Assembly: GCA_022829145.1 (NCBI GenBank)
Contig: CM040741.1
Location: forward strand, 43,012,534-43,076,533
Direction of reading: 5' to 3'
Origin: Albula goreensis
Lineage: Eukaryota > Chordata > Actinopteri > Albuliformes > Albulidae
Length of the DNA stretch: 64,000 nt
Made by a program: the position numbers and the translations under genes. Of the stretch, positions 14,132-27,589 are shown in pieces. The notes beneath the pieces were generated by a model, which saw nothing but the letters and a program-made list of their open reading frames with translations, did not search any database and was not told the origin of the DNA. Numbering within the stretch: position 1 is the stretch's first letter; each line of letters opens with the position of its first letter.

Positions 14132-14353
14132 TCTTAGATCAGGGGTGTCAAACTGAAGTCCTGGAGGGCCGCAGTGGTAGCTGGTTTTTGGTGTGTTTTA
14201 GCACTTAATTGATTAATTAAAATCACTGGTTGGCTAAAGAGTCCACACACCTGGTTTCCAAGGCCTAAAATGGCTGCCAATCGAAAGGAAAGAACAAAAA
14301 CCCGCAGACACTGCGGCCCTCCAGGACTGGAGTTTGACACCCCTGTCTTAGAT
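14132..14353. mobile_element. hAT-type non-autonomous element (MITE), 206 bp, with 8-bp target-site duplications
   Basis: The element at 14140-14345 starts CAGGGGTGTCAAACT and ends with the reverse complement of that motif. The terminal inverted repeats extend to about 37 bp with two mismatches, including TCCTGGAGGGCCGCAGTG. TCTTAGAT is repeated exactly on each side (14132-14139 and 14346-14353), the 8-bp duplication expected of hAT transposases. There is no coding capacity, so it depends on an enzyme made elsewhere. The interior is AT-rich (TTAATTGATTAATTAAAA). The perfect duplication and near-identical ends suggest a fairly recent insertion. Family name not assigned. Confidence 0.9.
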
Positions 14354-17285
14354 GGTAACCTGCCACAGTTTTGCAATTGAACTACACAGCTTGGAAAGCT
14401 ATTTATATCATTAAAGTTTTTAGTCCAATTATATTTGGACATTTTACCGAATGTATTGATCTTTAGCTGTAGTAGCCACATATGCTGCAGAGAGCTGACG
14501 TTGGGATGTCAAAAGATTTTAAGGGTGTTCTGTTGTTTTTATTTAAATAGCTGAAATAGCTAAATTACTCTAAAACTATTTTTCAATATGTAATAAAGTT
14601 ATAGCTTTGTAGCAAGATGGACTACTTCATCCCTTTAGGTAGTTGAAGGAGCCAAGGGGAGCTCTGATATGACCAGGTTTCCCCACAAATAGGTTATCAA
14701 ATTAATGATATAAGAAACAAGGTGAAAATATAAGTTTGTTATTCGATATAAACAGTGAGCAAATAGATGAGTACCATTCTTTATTAAAAAGAATTTTACT
14801 ATTTGTTTAAAGCAAGTAGTAAAAATAAGTTAGCAGTTAGTAGTTAAATAAATGATTTCTCGCCCAGACACACAATTGGTGTATTCCCTCACAAACAAGC
14901 AATCCGTTAAATAAAGGTGCCGTTCACATTACTCAGGGTTTTATAACCAACACCAATATTCCACACATGGGGGCAAATTTTAAGATACAAACTCACACTG
15001 ATAGATACTGTACTGGCTTGTGTTACTCTTACTCTAGCTCAGTTCTTAGGAAGTGGCCATTACTCATATTAAACAAACAAACAGAAAAGGAAAACACAGC
15101 AGCTGGTGTTACTGTCTAGAAATAGATGGAAACACCAATCGATTAACTTTGTTTCAGACCATTCAACCATTACACAGTCATTCCAATTTATTGAAAAAGG
15201 CTGCAAAAGGTAAGGGCTGATTTATGTTGTTTTTTTTTTTTGCAGCAGTCATCCTTCCATCCATTTAATCTTAAAACAATCACAAATATAGACATGCTGC
15301 ACCATTAAAATGGCTACCTGCTTAACACGAAGGGGTTTATCAAAGGATAACAGACAGACCCAGAAATTCTTTTAATGCCCCACAGTGGCAAACCTCCAAC
15401 CAGTCCTACCTGTTACAGCCTGGCTTGCATCAACAATCTGTAGCCAACACAGGCCTTTTCTCCTTTAGTTTCTAAGATGATTGGCAACAAATAGCAATTA
15501 AAATGATACTACATACACATTTAGTACATTGCTGTATTTTTGAACTGGAGTAAATTGTGTAGCAAGATTATTGTAGTTGAGTGTTTTAATATTAGTTTCT
15601 ATTCCTGTATTATTTTCAAATTTTCCTGAAAATCTGTTTAGTTTTAGTTAGTTTCACTGTTCTTTTAAGTTTCAATTTATGTTTTATCTCACAGAGAGAT
15701 TTCTTTTTCGTTTTGATATATTTTTTATTTCAGTTTTAGTAATTATAGTTTAACGAACCAGTGGAACATTCAGGGGTTTACTTTTGAGTCTGGTGACCTG
15801 ACAGACTTTTTGATGAGTAAAGCATGTTAAATGTTTGAACAAACCTTCCTAAGTAGTCAAAAGAAAAAAGGCAAGAAAGAATGAAACACAGAAGTCAGTG
15901 ATCAATTTGCTAACTCTGTATTTACAATAATTTGGACTGAACGTATTTAGCATTTAGCAGAGCATTCTGGGATGTGTAGTATTAGTGGTGCATGCGCTAT
16001 ATACCGACGGGCCAGCTCTAATAGACATTTGATATTATCTCACTGGCCACATATAATTACACTGCGGACCAGATATGTGCGTGAGTTTGACATCAATGTC
16101 GTTGTTGTTTTATTATTGTATTTTTAATTTACAAAAATGTTTTTCATCTGATAGTTTTCCTATAGTCCGATAATTTTAGTATACGATAATAACCTTGTCG
16201 TGTACATACATATATACTATCTTTTCTCTGCTTTGAGCTAGTTTTACTGCTTCTACCATGGTGACTGTCTCAATGCAGACAGCAAAATTAGAAATGAACC
16301 CACCATAGTAATACTGTGTGTGGAGTACCATTAATGTTCTACACTCATGTTAAAGCTGACATTTAACCAGGCTGACAATCAGGTTAAAAAAATTGACATT
16401 AAAATTTGAGATAGAGCATTGATGCATCACTTATACAGGAGTATGCTATACAGCATGCAGACCTCAGCTTCAGTTAACATTGGTAGAGGGGAGGGAAATG
16501 CAAATAATAGGGTCAATATGATTGGATTTTTTGAATGAAGATTAATTGTGACTTCACAACTTGAGCAGAGTTCAACCCATTTGTTAAGTAGCCTGGGGAT
16601 TTCAAATTTTGACCTTTGCAGAAGAATACTGATCTCAGACTTCACACTTAAGCTTTGCTTATTTAATACTTTTTATACAGAAGTGTAATTTTAATTGTAG
16701 GGGTCCTTTAAGCAACATTTTGTTTTACATCTGAGGTCATTTTGAGGTTTAATGTCAAGATTCATCTTTGAGATCTGTAAACTACAAGGACTATGATAAT
16801 TGCCTGCTAAAATTTGACACGTTGAATCATCTGAAAACACCCAGGACAGTCATCAACAAGTGTCGACAAGTGAAGACAGTTACACAGCCAAGATGATCCT
16901 GAATGTTCAAAGATGTGTGTGGGCATCCAGCCACAGGCATTCTGTAGCTTCACAAATCTTCACACGTACCCCATTCTAAAGGGGTTGGAGGAGGGTCTAA
17001 GGAGGATTTATTTATGTTTGAATTGTAAACTTCGCCATTGTTCATTATTGTAAATGCAACTAAATTGAGCATAACATAATTTAAATTTACAGCAAAATAC
17101 TAGTCAGCCTCATGAATACATACACCAATTTAACCTGATGGGCTCAGCATAAATTTGAGCTGAAGTCATTTGAAAGGTTAGCCACTTTACAGTACTTGCA
17201 ACAGATAAACCAACAAAATATATGCACAGGAAAATAAATGGTAATACAGTATTCAGAATGTGTTATAAGAAAGGACAATAAAAGG

Positions 17286-17286
<1 letters not shown>
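14354..17286. other. AT-rich non-coding DNA, no gene seen
   Basis: No plausible gene. Around 16000-16095, GGGCCAGCTC to GTGAGTTTGACATC may be a strongly decayed hAT-type end, too diverged to call. Confidence 0.5.

Positions 17287-17334
<48 letters not shown>
17287..17334. repeat. (TG)24 microsatellite
   Basis: A perfect TG run; ORFs over it encode only a Cys-Val repeat and are not genes. Confidence 0.97.
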
Positions 17335-17337
<3 letters not shown>

Positions 17338-17743
17338 ACCTTGTTTACATTCTTTTGAAAATCCCCCTCAAATATCTGTCATCTCATCCCCTCCTGGCAG
17401 CAGTATCTTATCCACACCTATCCTGCTTTTATTTTCTTTTGGTGGCACAGAGAGTTCATGGCTGGTTGAAGAGACATCCTTTGTTAACAGCTGCAGGATA
17501 GCTTTGCTAACATGATAATTACAGTTGAGCAGAATTTGGTACCAAGCATTTAGAATGGTTTTGTTTGTCACAAACAACTCAAACAGTGAGTACCATTTCT
17601 GTTCCTCTTCCATTGTTAATAAGTAGAAATATGCAACACATTCTATTTTACTGGTATAAAACTTTATTAATAAAGTAATTTATTACATATTGTATTAATC
17701 ATATCCTTAAGATATTAAATTACAGCCTTGAACTTTATTGTGT

Positions 17744-17878
17744 GAACTTTGAATATGTGTGCTTTATATTAATGCAATACTACACACATTCAGAGTTCAC
17801 TGTTTGCACCTAGAAATAAACTTAAAGGTTGTAATTATATATATGAACTCTGAATGTGTGTACTTATTATTAATGCAA
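17744..17878. repeat. 34-bp direct repeat pair with an intervening inverted copy
   Basis: GAACTTTGAATATGTGTGC... at 17744-17777 recurs at 17845-17878 with five differences, both ending TTAATGCAA. Between them, 17781-17799 is an exact 19-bp reverse complement of 17844-17862 (TGAACTCTGAATGTGTGTA). The unit is thus present three times, one copy inverted. Confidence 0.85.
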
Positions 17879-17879
17879 G

Positions 17880-20800
17880 GACGCAAATTATACTAAAGAA
17901 CTGCAATGTTGGAATGATGCCACAGCAGTTTACGAGTACTCAAGAGCTGCTCTTGCATTTTAAGTACCTAAAAAAAATCATATGAAAAGGACAACATGTT
18001 CACGTTCAAGAGATAGAGTGACAGCGTAATACATGTAATAAAGCTGAATATCCTGTTGTTCATTGGGTTTAAATCTGACTCAGGTCCTTATTGAAACCAG
18101 GGATTTTTTTCTGCATTTTCTCTAGCAACTCACCCAAGACAATCACATCACCCCAATAGGGGACTTCTGAAGGCCATTCACCCCCAATGGACTTCAGGCC
18201 ACAGTTTGAATTCACAGAAGTGAAGCTATTTATTTGTTTATAAAAACATCTCAATTAAGTAAAGGTTATTTTACAAAGGGGTTGGGGGTAAGCGGGCCAT
18301 GAGAAAGATTTGCTGCTGTTTACCTTAAGAGGGAAGGTAGAGTCAGTCAAGCAGTCAACAAAAACACAGTTTTGTTTTTGTATAAGCTCTGTCCCTGTCA
18401 GGCTGTTATCAAAAAAGTACAAGAGCAAGGGACCAATTTGAACTGTGCAGAAAATGTTGAAGGAAAAAGGCAGGACACCTAACGGTAAGAAATAGGAGAT
18501 GTAGGTGTTTATTTTAGGTGTGTCACAACTCAGTAACAAAAAAGAAAATTGCTGAGTTCCCAGCAGTGATAAAAGCTTTACTTGACTCTTTGGTCAAGCC
18601 TGATGCTGAACATAGTGGCTTTGCACTGACTAATTAAAACAGGCATGGAGCCTGTGTTTATCATATTTAGTCCCCTTGATTCTGGCATGACTGTGCTCTG
18701 GCAAGAGGATACATGGCATCAAGACCAAGAAATGAGACTGGGAATCACAGGGCTAAGACAATATGAAAGGACAAGGCAACATGTGGGCGTGAGCGATGGT
18801 ATTTGTAAAGTCAGCTGGAAAAACAAGAGGTTATCATTTGCAGGGCTGGTCCAGTCAGGCCTTGATGTGAGAGAGCCTCGTAAAATGTATCTTAAAACTC
18901 AGTACCGCAAATAGTGGATGTCAAGTATGTACCTATATTGGTGGCAGCTCTTTTTATGTAAGCACTTGCAAGGGGAACGTATGTTAAAGTTTAGGTAAAG
19001 GTTATTGATGTTGCTTGTTTAATTTGAATATTCTGGTCATGTAAATGCTACTACCTTCCAGTGTGTAGGTGTGTGTACTAATTAAAATGCTGCATAGAAT
19101 CTGCATGACACTGTAACCTTTGAGATACATGTTTTAAGAGTTCTTTGTATAAGCATGAAAAGATGCAATTTTGAAAAATGCCATAATATAATATAATTCA
19201 TATTTATACAACATGATTTTACATGCTGTACACAATGAAGTTACAATACAACATGGCATGGTAGAGTATAACATTAAAGCCATATAATGTGTTAATCTGA
19301 TTTACTAAGTGATATGGGATGTCGTGGGATTGTAGTTATGAAACTGTGGGGTTATCTAAAATACACATTACTATTAGCCCAATAATCACCACTCTCAGTG
19401 TCACGGTTATCTATTCCTCTGGCCAAGCCAGCCATAATAATCAGCAATAAGGCCTGCCCAGTGTTTTTGTATGTGGGCCTGAGCATGCTGGGATGTTAAT
19501 TGCTTAATTAATGTAGTAATCACACCTACGTGGAAGCACCTGCTTTCAGTACCCTTCGTACCCCATGTTCATTAAAGGGTTTTGACTGTTTTGGCCAGTA
19601 CCTGTACATCAAATCTCATAATTTGGTATGCAAATAAAAATTGGTCAGAAGAACAATTTTTTTGAGGATATCAATTCTCACAAGCTGATCAAGTGCAAAT
19701 CACAACCACAGGTTAAATAAGTGCCTCTGAAGTGCAAGTGCAGCTTCAGGACAGGATACTGGTAATTTCCAGAAACTGAGATGCTTAGGGTCTGGAAAAA
19801 ATTCACACTTAGCCCAAAAGAAACTTCTCTTCAGAAAGTGGACTTGGATTTTGAGTACTTCTGGTCAAGACAGCAATCGCTCTTGGTCCTGGATTCTTAG
19901 CACTCCTGCTCAGAAAGAGATATGGGGTGTTGAATGTGACATAAAAGATGCAATCGTTTTTTCTTGCTCACTTTGTTTAATGTGTATTTGGCTCTTATCT
20001 ACATCTCGCTTATATCTATGGATCATCTACACCACTTCTGGGCCATCAGAAATGATGATCTGTTATTTCCAGGAGTGTCCTAAAGCAGAACATCACACTT
20101 ATGTGTGAGGCTGGAGATTTTTCGTTCCTTGATTTACAACTACCCTCTCCATTGATTTTTACCTCGATTGAGGGACCATAAATTGTGAGTCACTGTTCTT
20201 TGTACTCTGAGGTGTAAGGTCTCTGTCCCCAAGAACCCACAGTAAAATTGAAACAGAGCTCAGCATGTGTTAGATTATGTCCATTTTTTAATTAAGAAAC
20301 AAAGGTACTTCCTATACACTGGTGTGACTAATAAACTGGAACTTTGTTGCTTGGCAACTACATCTCTGCAGAAGATGAAGTGAAGTCATGAAATCTACCA
20401 GCTTTTCAGAGTTTTTTGAGTATTTCAGCACTTATCAATGTACACCGCTATGTAGCTACATGACTTCAAGGAATTTAAAAGACAGGTGATGAGAGTAAAT
20501 GGGGTAAGACAAGAAAGGAACTGAAAGCAGATGAAACCACTATGCTAGCTTGATATAGTATCTATAATAGTATCTAAATATAATATAGCCTAATCATCTT
20601 TAAAAGTTTTTTTGAAATTCCAGTTTATTTTTGGTGGGGTTTCCAGTTGTCTATATATTATGCAACTGACTGCAACAGAATGTCATTTTATGTTCTGTGG
20701 GTTGTGCTCTTCCTTTGATTGTATCTTATTAAGCTAGCTAATACCACAGACTTGCAAATACAGACGCCATCAAATAAGATCCCTCAAATGAGATCCTCTC

Positions 20801-23800
20801 TTCTCATCAGTACAGTCATGAATAAAATGTGGAGAAATGTGGATGAGGAGAGTAAGAGGCCTAATTTACCTTTGCTGTTCCTAGCAATCTAGTTATATAT
20901 CAATATGATCTATTTTTCATACCAATAAACATTTAGGTTTCCAATTGATCTCATGTTATTCCTAGCACACAGTGGCAGACTACTGGCCATGCCAGCTGTA
21001 CCAGATCCTCCGGCCACTAAGGGGCTCCCTAATACCAGCCTTCCCTTTATAATGCCCTATCATGAGCCAAAAGATGGCTTATTAAGATGTCTATTTTCCA
21101 ACTGAGCTGCCTATTGTTTTGATGCAATTTATTGGCAAGGCTTCCAAGATTTAGCTGACTAGTTAACATAAGATAGGCAAGTACTGTAATGAATATAGTT
21201 AAACCGTCTAGTCGTTATTAATATATAAATTGATAAAGAGTCCATTGTCATTATGCTGAGTCATCTCAATACTACAAATATGAAAAACATTTGGATCACC
21301 TCAGACATCAATTCACAGAAACAGCAAAACAGCTGAGGGCTTAAGGTCTGACAGAAAATGTAATTTAGGAGTATGTTTCACACCAATCTCTGTATCTACC
21401 TGGCTTACTACTTTATTTAGTATACCAAAATCAATGGATTAATATTGGTTAAATTATTAACATATCATGGTTCCCAAGTGATTGCTAAACAGCTGGGTAT
21501 GGTGGTTATGTATTGTGAACACATGACACTAGAGTTTGGGTTTTTACAAGGCCAGCACCAAGAGGAGATGTTGCTAGGGATGTATTCCAAGCCATGTTTA
21601 CAATAAATTGTATTTTTATCAAATAATTTGCATTGCCTAGTTTTGATGAATGATTATAATAATCAAAAAATCCCAAAAGATATATTCTTATAAAATTATG
21701 GGAACAAATAACAATACACATCCACCATGTTTTCTTAGGAATTCAACAAGGTTAGCTACACCATGATGGTAGATGGCAAAGTGTTAAAACATTTGACCTC
21801 TTTACAGAAAGTTTTGCTGACTGCCAAGGCAGGTGGAAAATTCTGTCAGCCTTAACTTAATTTGCTTTCATATTCTAGTTGAAAACAATGACATCTGGTT
21901 TGCTATCTATCTTCACAGTGCTGCCCATATGAACACAGCATAAGTTGCATCATTGTACTATGGTTCAGACTGTCTAAAGGACTCCATCTTATGTGATGGT
22001 CACCATGACACTCTGTGCAGTGAGACGAAGGTCAAACCCTGATGTCAGCCGAGGTCATGCCACTTACCCTACATGACTGAGGGCTCACATTTCTGACTTT
22101 GCTAGGGGAGTACACATGTGTCCTGTGACATTCAGCACATCATGGACGTTTACAGAGTCACATCAGAGCCTAAAGTCCATGTTTGGAGCTTTGTGACTTT
22201 CTGTGCAATAATAAAACCTATAGATATTACTCAAAGCTGGCACAGTGCAACAACCTATGTTCAAGTAACCTATGTTATTTGAAATGCATTTTGCCAATGC
22301 ATTTCAAGTAAATATCTTCAATTAGCACATCTTCCTCAGTGCAATTAGTTGCCCTGCTAGGGAAGTATATATAAAAAAGATACAAGAAAAAAGTCAGCTT
22401 AACAAAATTATACCATTTCTTGCTGTTTTTGTCACACAGATTTCCTGATGCAGAAGCTAAATCCATGGTGCAAATTAGATGACTTTTAAGGGGAGTAGGA
22501 GAAGACTCTGATTAGCTGATTGGCTTTTTATGCCCATAAAACACCAACTGGCAATTAAACCATTAAATTCGATTTCTTCTACAAATATACCATAACAACA
22601 CAACCATAATTCCACCATTAGTCTATCACAAAAATTGATGTAGGTATACATTAAATGCACTTATGCTATGCAGCATGCACAATGCACTAAGACTGTTAAA
22701 ATTGTCCATGTTTACATGGTGGTCCTTAGTGTACTCTTGGTGCCATAGTAAAGTGATGAGATGAGGATTGCTGAGGCAGAGAGACTGAAGACTATTTTGT
22801 AATTACTCTGTGACAGGAAGGAGCTGACCTGCCACTGCAATTATCTTCTAGGAACTAGTGAACAAGCATGCTGTGATGAACCGGAGTTGAAAATAAATCA
22901 AAACTTTATCTGAAACTTCACACTTAAAAATTCAGTGGTATTTTGGTTTTTCTGATTTGAGGAAGAACAACTATTATGACACATATTCATTTTATGTGGA
23001 TAATACCATATTAAAATTACTGGTAAAATCATGACACACATGCTAATGCACATTATAAGTAATATGCTATCAGTCAATCAAAGGTAAAACGTAACCCTTA
23101 GTACAGTTCAAAGCAGTGTTGCCCACTGCCATACAATAGATTAAAATTGATGGCACATAAATTCTAACCAATTATCATTTATGGCAAATGAAAATAATGG
23201 CACATGGTATTTCAAAAGAGATACATACAGTTGTGTGTTTTTCATGATGTAGTTGGTTCCAACATTTGTATTAAAAGTCATGTTTAAAATGTTTATTCTT
23301 TTGGAGTTGGGTTTGGAATTGGGGTTGGAATTTTTGTTTTACATTGAGGAAATTTTTTGTACATTCATAATGCATTTACGACACTGAAATGAATAAATGG
23401 ATTAAAATAAAGTAAGTAATTTTATACTGTATATGCGGTGTCTTTGACTCACTACCCTTTATTAAATCTTGGAGTAATTACTTTTTATGATGCATACCTG
23501 TTTTTCCATGCGTGTTGCTTAGTAAACCCCCACACCCTTTTTCAGTTATATTTAATTTTACTACTTGGCTGCTCCGCCCCATCCCACATCAGGCTTTGGG
23601 CCTCGCTAATGCCATGGAATATGCCACCCCTGCATCAAGACCGAACTGACCTCAAACATACACCCACAGACATACACAAACATATATACCCTAGGAAAAA
23701 CAAGCCCTTGCTCTCATTATTTCAGATACCATAAACTAAAAAACAATCAAATGATGCTGTTCTTTTTACAGTATGACATTCTACAGCAGACTGATGATGA

Positions 23801-23999
23801 AATTCTTCCGCTATAGCCAATTTAAACAAAAGAAGTTGAATATTTGTTGAGTCAGCCTCTTCTTAAATCATACTTGACTGCATTGTATGATTCGTTTGAG
23901 AAGAGAATCTCAACTGAGCAGTGTTTGTTTGTACTTGCTCCCGGTATCAGGTACGGGACTTAAGACCAAGGCACTCACCCACAAACCTCACATATCCTG
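17880..23999. other. AT-rich non-coding DNA, no gene seen
   Basis: Only short ORFs without recognisable domains. It contains the possible dispersed repeat at 19.4 kb. Confidence 0.5.
19400..19625. mobile_element. possible dispersed repeat fragment of unknown family
   Basis: The stretch containing GCATGCTGGGATGTTAATTG, then TTAATTAATG, CACACCTACGTGGAAGCACC and GGCCAGTACCTGTA resembles, from memory, a sequence recurring in fish genomes. No terminal repeats or target duplications are visible, so this is a lead only. Confidence 0.25.
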
Positions 24000-24700
24000 T
24001 TACTGTCTTTTTTTTTCTCTTGTCAGGCAGCGTTGCCTTGTCCAAAAGCCCCACAGTCTCCCTGCTGTACGTTGGAGCAGCGCTGAAGAGCCCCAGCCCA
24101 GGAGCAGGTTTGTAGGCTTGGCTGCTGGGCGCGTCATTATCTTCTCAGCAGCACAGGTGGACACACAGGGAACGGTGCCAAATAGTTTCGGTTTGGAGGG
24201 AGGGGTGCTGGTGGGTGGGTGTACACTTTTTTTTATGTAACCGTTTGGTGGAAGGGTTTGTTTTCCTCTCACGAATCAGTGACACACCTCCAGCACAAAA
24301 ATCAAGCTCTTCTGTCTCTCTCTCGCTCACTTTCTCTTGCCTCAAAGGATACGACTCGGCATCCTGACAGGACTTGGGGAGAGAGACAGGAAACGAAAGT
24401 CAGCGAACGTGCTCCAGGTCAGCAATGTCTCTCCTTCTGCCTTGTTCTCATGTGTGACTGGCAAAGGTGCTTGTTAAGATCATGTGGGGGTTACTCTCTT
24501 CTTTATGTTCTACACTGTGAGGTTACTTTGAGGTTAAATCGATCCATTTCTAGTGGGGTTAGCCTTATTGAGCTGGATCATCTCCATATCTGTCTACCTG
24601 CTCTAGAGGGAGCCTACCTTGAATCCTCCCGCTTCATTCTCATTCACCAGGATGTCCCATCCGATGAATTGAGCTCAGTGCCAACCCTGTAAAGTCCAAC
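24000..24700 (+). other. GC-elevated island; candidate non-coding exon 24027-24417
   Basis: A strong 3' splice-site pattern (CTGTCTTTTTTTTTCTCTTGTCAG, ending 24026) precedes GC-rich sequence, and CCAG followed by GTCAGC offers a donor at 24418. Together they delimit a possible 391-bp internal exon on the + strand. zbtb7c requires an upstream non-coding exon, so this could be one. The 157-codon ORF starting at 24219 runs past the donor and has no known domain. Confidence 0.28.
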
Positions 24701-26145
24701 ACTTTGAATGAGTTTACCCTCTGGCAACCTGACAATGTTATATATTTATGGTGGTTTCTGTGGTCTGTTTTTAGACGTTTGCCTAAAAACTTTTGCAACA
24801 AGGGTTTTTGGATTTGTAAAAGTCATTTAGGTTAACTATTATATTATTTACCTAGTTATTATCATTTAAGTTCTGCTGTTATGTGTATTTTGCTTTAGTA
24901 GTTTTTACTTAGTAGAAGTACTAGTTCTCACTTTGACAAAAACTTATTTATCTGTAATATGTATGTATTTGCATTTGTATAAGTGTCAGTTCAACATAAT
25001 ATAGTATGTTGTAAGGATGTATAATATTATTACATCAGTCCAGTTTTTTGATGATAAATCTATGAAAATAGGTTATCAAATCAAATTTTAAAGACTAAAA
25101 TATCGAAATGAAAGTTCAAGCTAGATGAAAATTGTCCAAATGTTTATATCTTGTACTCATGTGCAGAATACATGGTTGTTATTTTAATTATTTTTACTTC
25201 CTAGTGTATTGAAACATCACTGCTAATTCTGGTTAGGAATGTAGCTGTGAATGCATGTAGAGAATAATTGCAACTGGCCATAAGGAAGTGGTAATGAAGT
25301 AATAATAGGAACCAGTTAGTTTTCTATTTAATCTTTCATTTTATTTACTGTGCATTTCATAAAGTATGACATGTGAAGACAATGCTCTTTATCGCAAGAC
25401 CACTGCTCAACCGATATGAATCACATTCAGATCAGGGTGCTGCGTTTACATGCTTGACATTTCAGTAACTAATCTACAATTAATGTCTAATTGTGTGTTT
25501 TCATTGAGTTTCAGCACACAAACAGGCCCTCCCTGGTTGGAAAAGGTTATGTGAGGATAATAACCACACCTCTGTCTTTTGAATGAAATGCCTCATGGCT
25601 TTCAGTCACTCGGACAAGGTTTATCACTGCTGAGCCAGTTCCAAAGAGCTCCTTTGTTAAACGAAGGATACTTTTACATTGGTGTGTTCACAAACATTTA
25701 TGCTGTAGACTCCCTTTATTTACCTAGCTTTTTCATAGTGTGTGGGAACGATGTATGCACAGAGCCTTTATCTGTATAGTAATGAAAGTCATGATTAATC
25801 ACCCACCCCCCCACACACTCCCGAAGTTAAAAATCAGGTATTCCAATTATTATAGAACAGATATGCTGTTATATACATCCTTTTAAAACATTTATCTGGA
25901 GGAAATCTCTGACTATTAACAATATTTAACTAAAATTACATGTACTATAATGGTAATATGTTTGTCAATATGTTACTGTATAATTAATGCATGTTAAACA
26001 TTTTATTGCATACTGTATATGAAAATTTTAATTACCTGAAAAAATATGTAAATACGTAGCCATATATGAATAGTGCTTATTTTTAAAAGTTCAAAGACTG
26101 ATACCTATTAAGTGTAACATGACATAGTAAAAAAGACATTTGCTC

Positions 26146-26186
26146 ATTTCCTTTTTGAGATCAAATTTTCCTTTTTGATATCAAAC
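26146..26186. repeat. Two-copy tandem repeat of about 20 bp
   Basis: TTTCCTTTTTGAGATCAAA is followed immediately by TTTTCCTTTTTGATATCAAA. Confidence 0.8.
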
Positions 26187-26337
26187 GTTTTTTTTTAATC
26201 ATGTGAACGTGTGTGGCTTAAACATTTAGAGGTCTAGACTGACTGAACTGGATAACAGGTAATCACCAAGTATCAATCTGAACTATGAAACAATAAACAA
26301 AAAATGATTTGTGGAATCACCCGGATTTGCTATTGTA

Positions 26338-26427
26338 TGGATGTGCTGTGATGTCACCAGTAGTGTAACTTCTGATATTAGCTGGATGTGCTGTGATGGT
26401 ATGCATTGTGTGACCTCTGATACTAGT
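26338..26427. repeat. 45-bp tandem duplication
   Basis: TGGATGTGCTGTGATG begins both 26338-26382 and 26383-26427. The 3' halves are similar but diverged (AACTTCTGATATTAGC against GACCTCTGATACTAGT). Confidence 0.85.
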
Positions 26428-27589
26428 TATGATGTCACTAGGAGCACTCCTCTTTCCAATGCAAATAAGCAAGCTGTAAAAAAACCAAATGGGTTTTCTG
26501 ATCTTTAATTTGGCTTTTGGATTTAAGTATAATATGGATATTGACATTTTCATTATATTTGCTCTTTATGCCCTTGGTTTATCAAAGTAATGCTGCAGTA
26601 ATATAGCTGTCCCATGTCTTCTATGTGAGCGTGTGATCCTCCTCCATAGCAACAGAGGCACAGGTTCAGTGAGTAAGCGCTGGGCCCGGCTTTGGCGGAG
26701 TGCGTTTGAATAGAGGGTGGGAGGAGGTTTGAGGAGGGTGATGAGGGTGGGAGGCAAGCTTTGTGCCAAAATTCAAGTTTTGGGATTTGTGTACATTGTG
26801 TTACTCATAGCTCCTTTTCAAACTGTCAAGCGTGCATTAACACACCCAGAGGTCTTTCTGCCTGATCCTGGGGCTGAAAGGGAACCACGTAGTTAACAGT
26901 ACATGCAGAGCAATTAGTCACAGGGGAATGTCACCCACTCCCTGTCCTCACCTAATTTTTTCCCCTATCTGAAGTAAATAGACCGAAGTACTGTATATCC
27001 CCTTACATTGTCTCTGTAAGCTTGATTGTAATTAGGGAAAATAAGAAAATGGAGGAAACAAGCTTGTAACTAAGGTATATTTATGAGACCTATCTAAGAC
27101 TACGTACTATAAATTCAAGCAAAACAACATTGTGCTGTATGCTTATGTACATTAAAACATCTGTAATATATGTGAACATTAGCAATGAACATTACATTAA
27201 ATGAAAAAGCTGGGTTTCACTGCTGCTGCTTGCTATACTGTGTGAGCGCCATGTATATATACCTTCTGTAATTGAGAATCTACTCTTATGTAGGTGTTTC
27301 CTGTGAAGTGTGGCCATGCTAACAAAAATAGTCTTTGTAACCCTTGGCAACTCACTGACTTCTCTTTCCATCCTGTCCCTGGGCAAATGAGAACATCGGG
27401 GTTGATGACTAAAGCTGTTACAGACAGGATTCTAAGATGTTTGTGGATAATTAGCACAAAAACGAAACGAGAGCATGCTTTGTGGTTGCTCATGTCTGGG
27501 GTGTGCACATTAATCCTGGCAAATTTATTTTGCAAAATTTCTTTGAAAGATGGTGGTTTGCAAACTGGGTCCACCCACTGATGTGAAGA

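Larger units (their letters stand above)
24701..27589. other. AT-rich non-coding DNA with short tandem repeats, no gene seen
   Basis: Apart from the tandem repeats listed separately, a small CpG-bearing patch lies near 26655-26710 (AAGCGCTGGGCCCGGC). Nothing gene-like is recognised. Confidence 0.5.

Noticed and set aside
16000-16100. Decayed hAT-like terminus ending GTGAGTTTGACATC
   Set aside because: Too diverged, no partner terminus and no target duplication.
24219-24692. 157-codon ORF, one of the longest outside zbtb7c
   Set aside because: No recognisable domain, sits in a GC island where stops are rarer, and runs through a potential splice donor; treated as chance.
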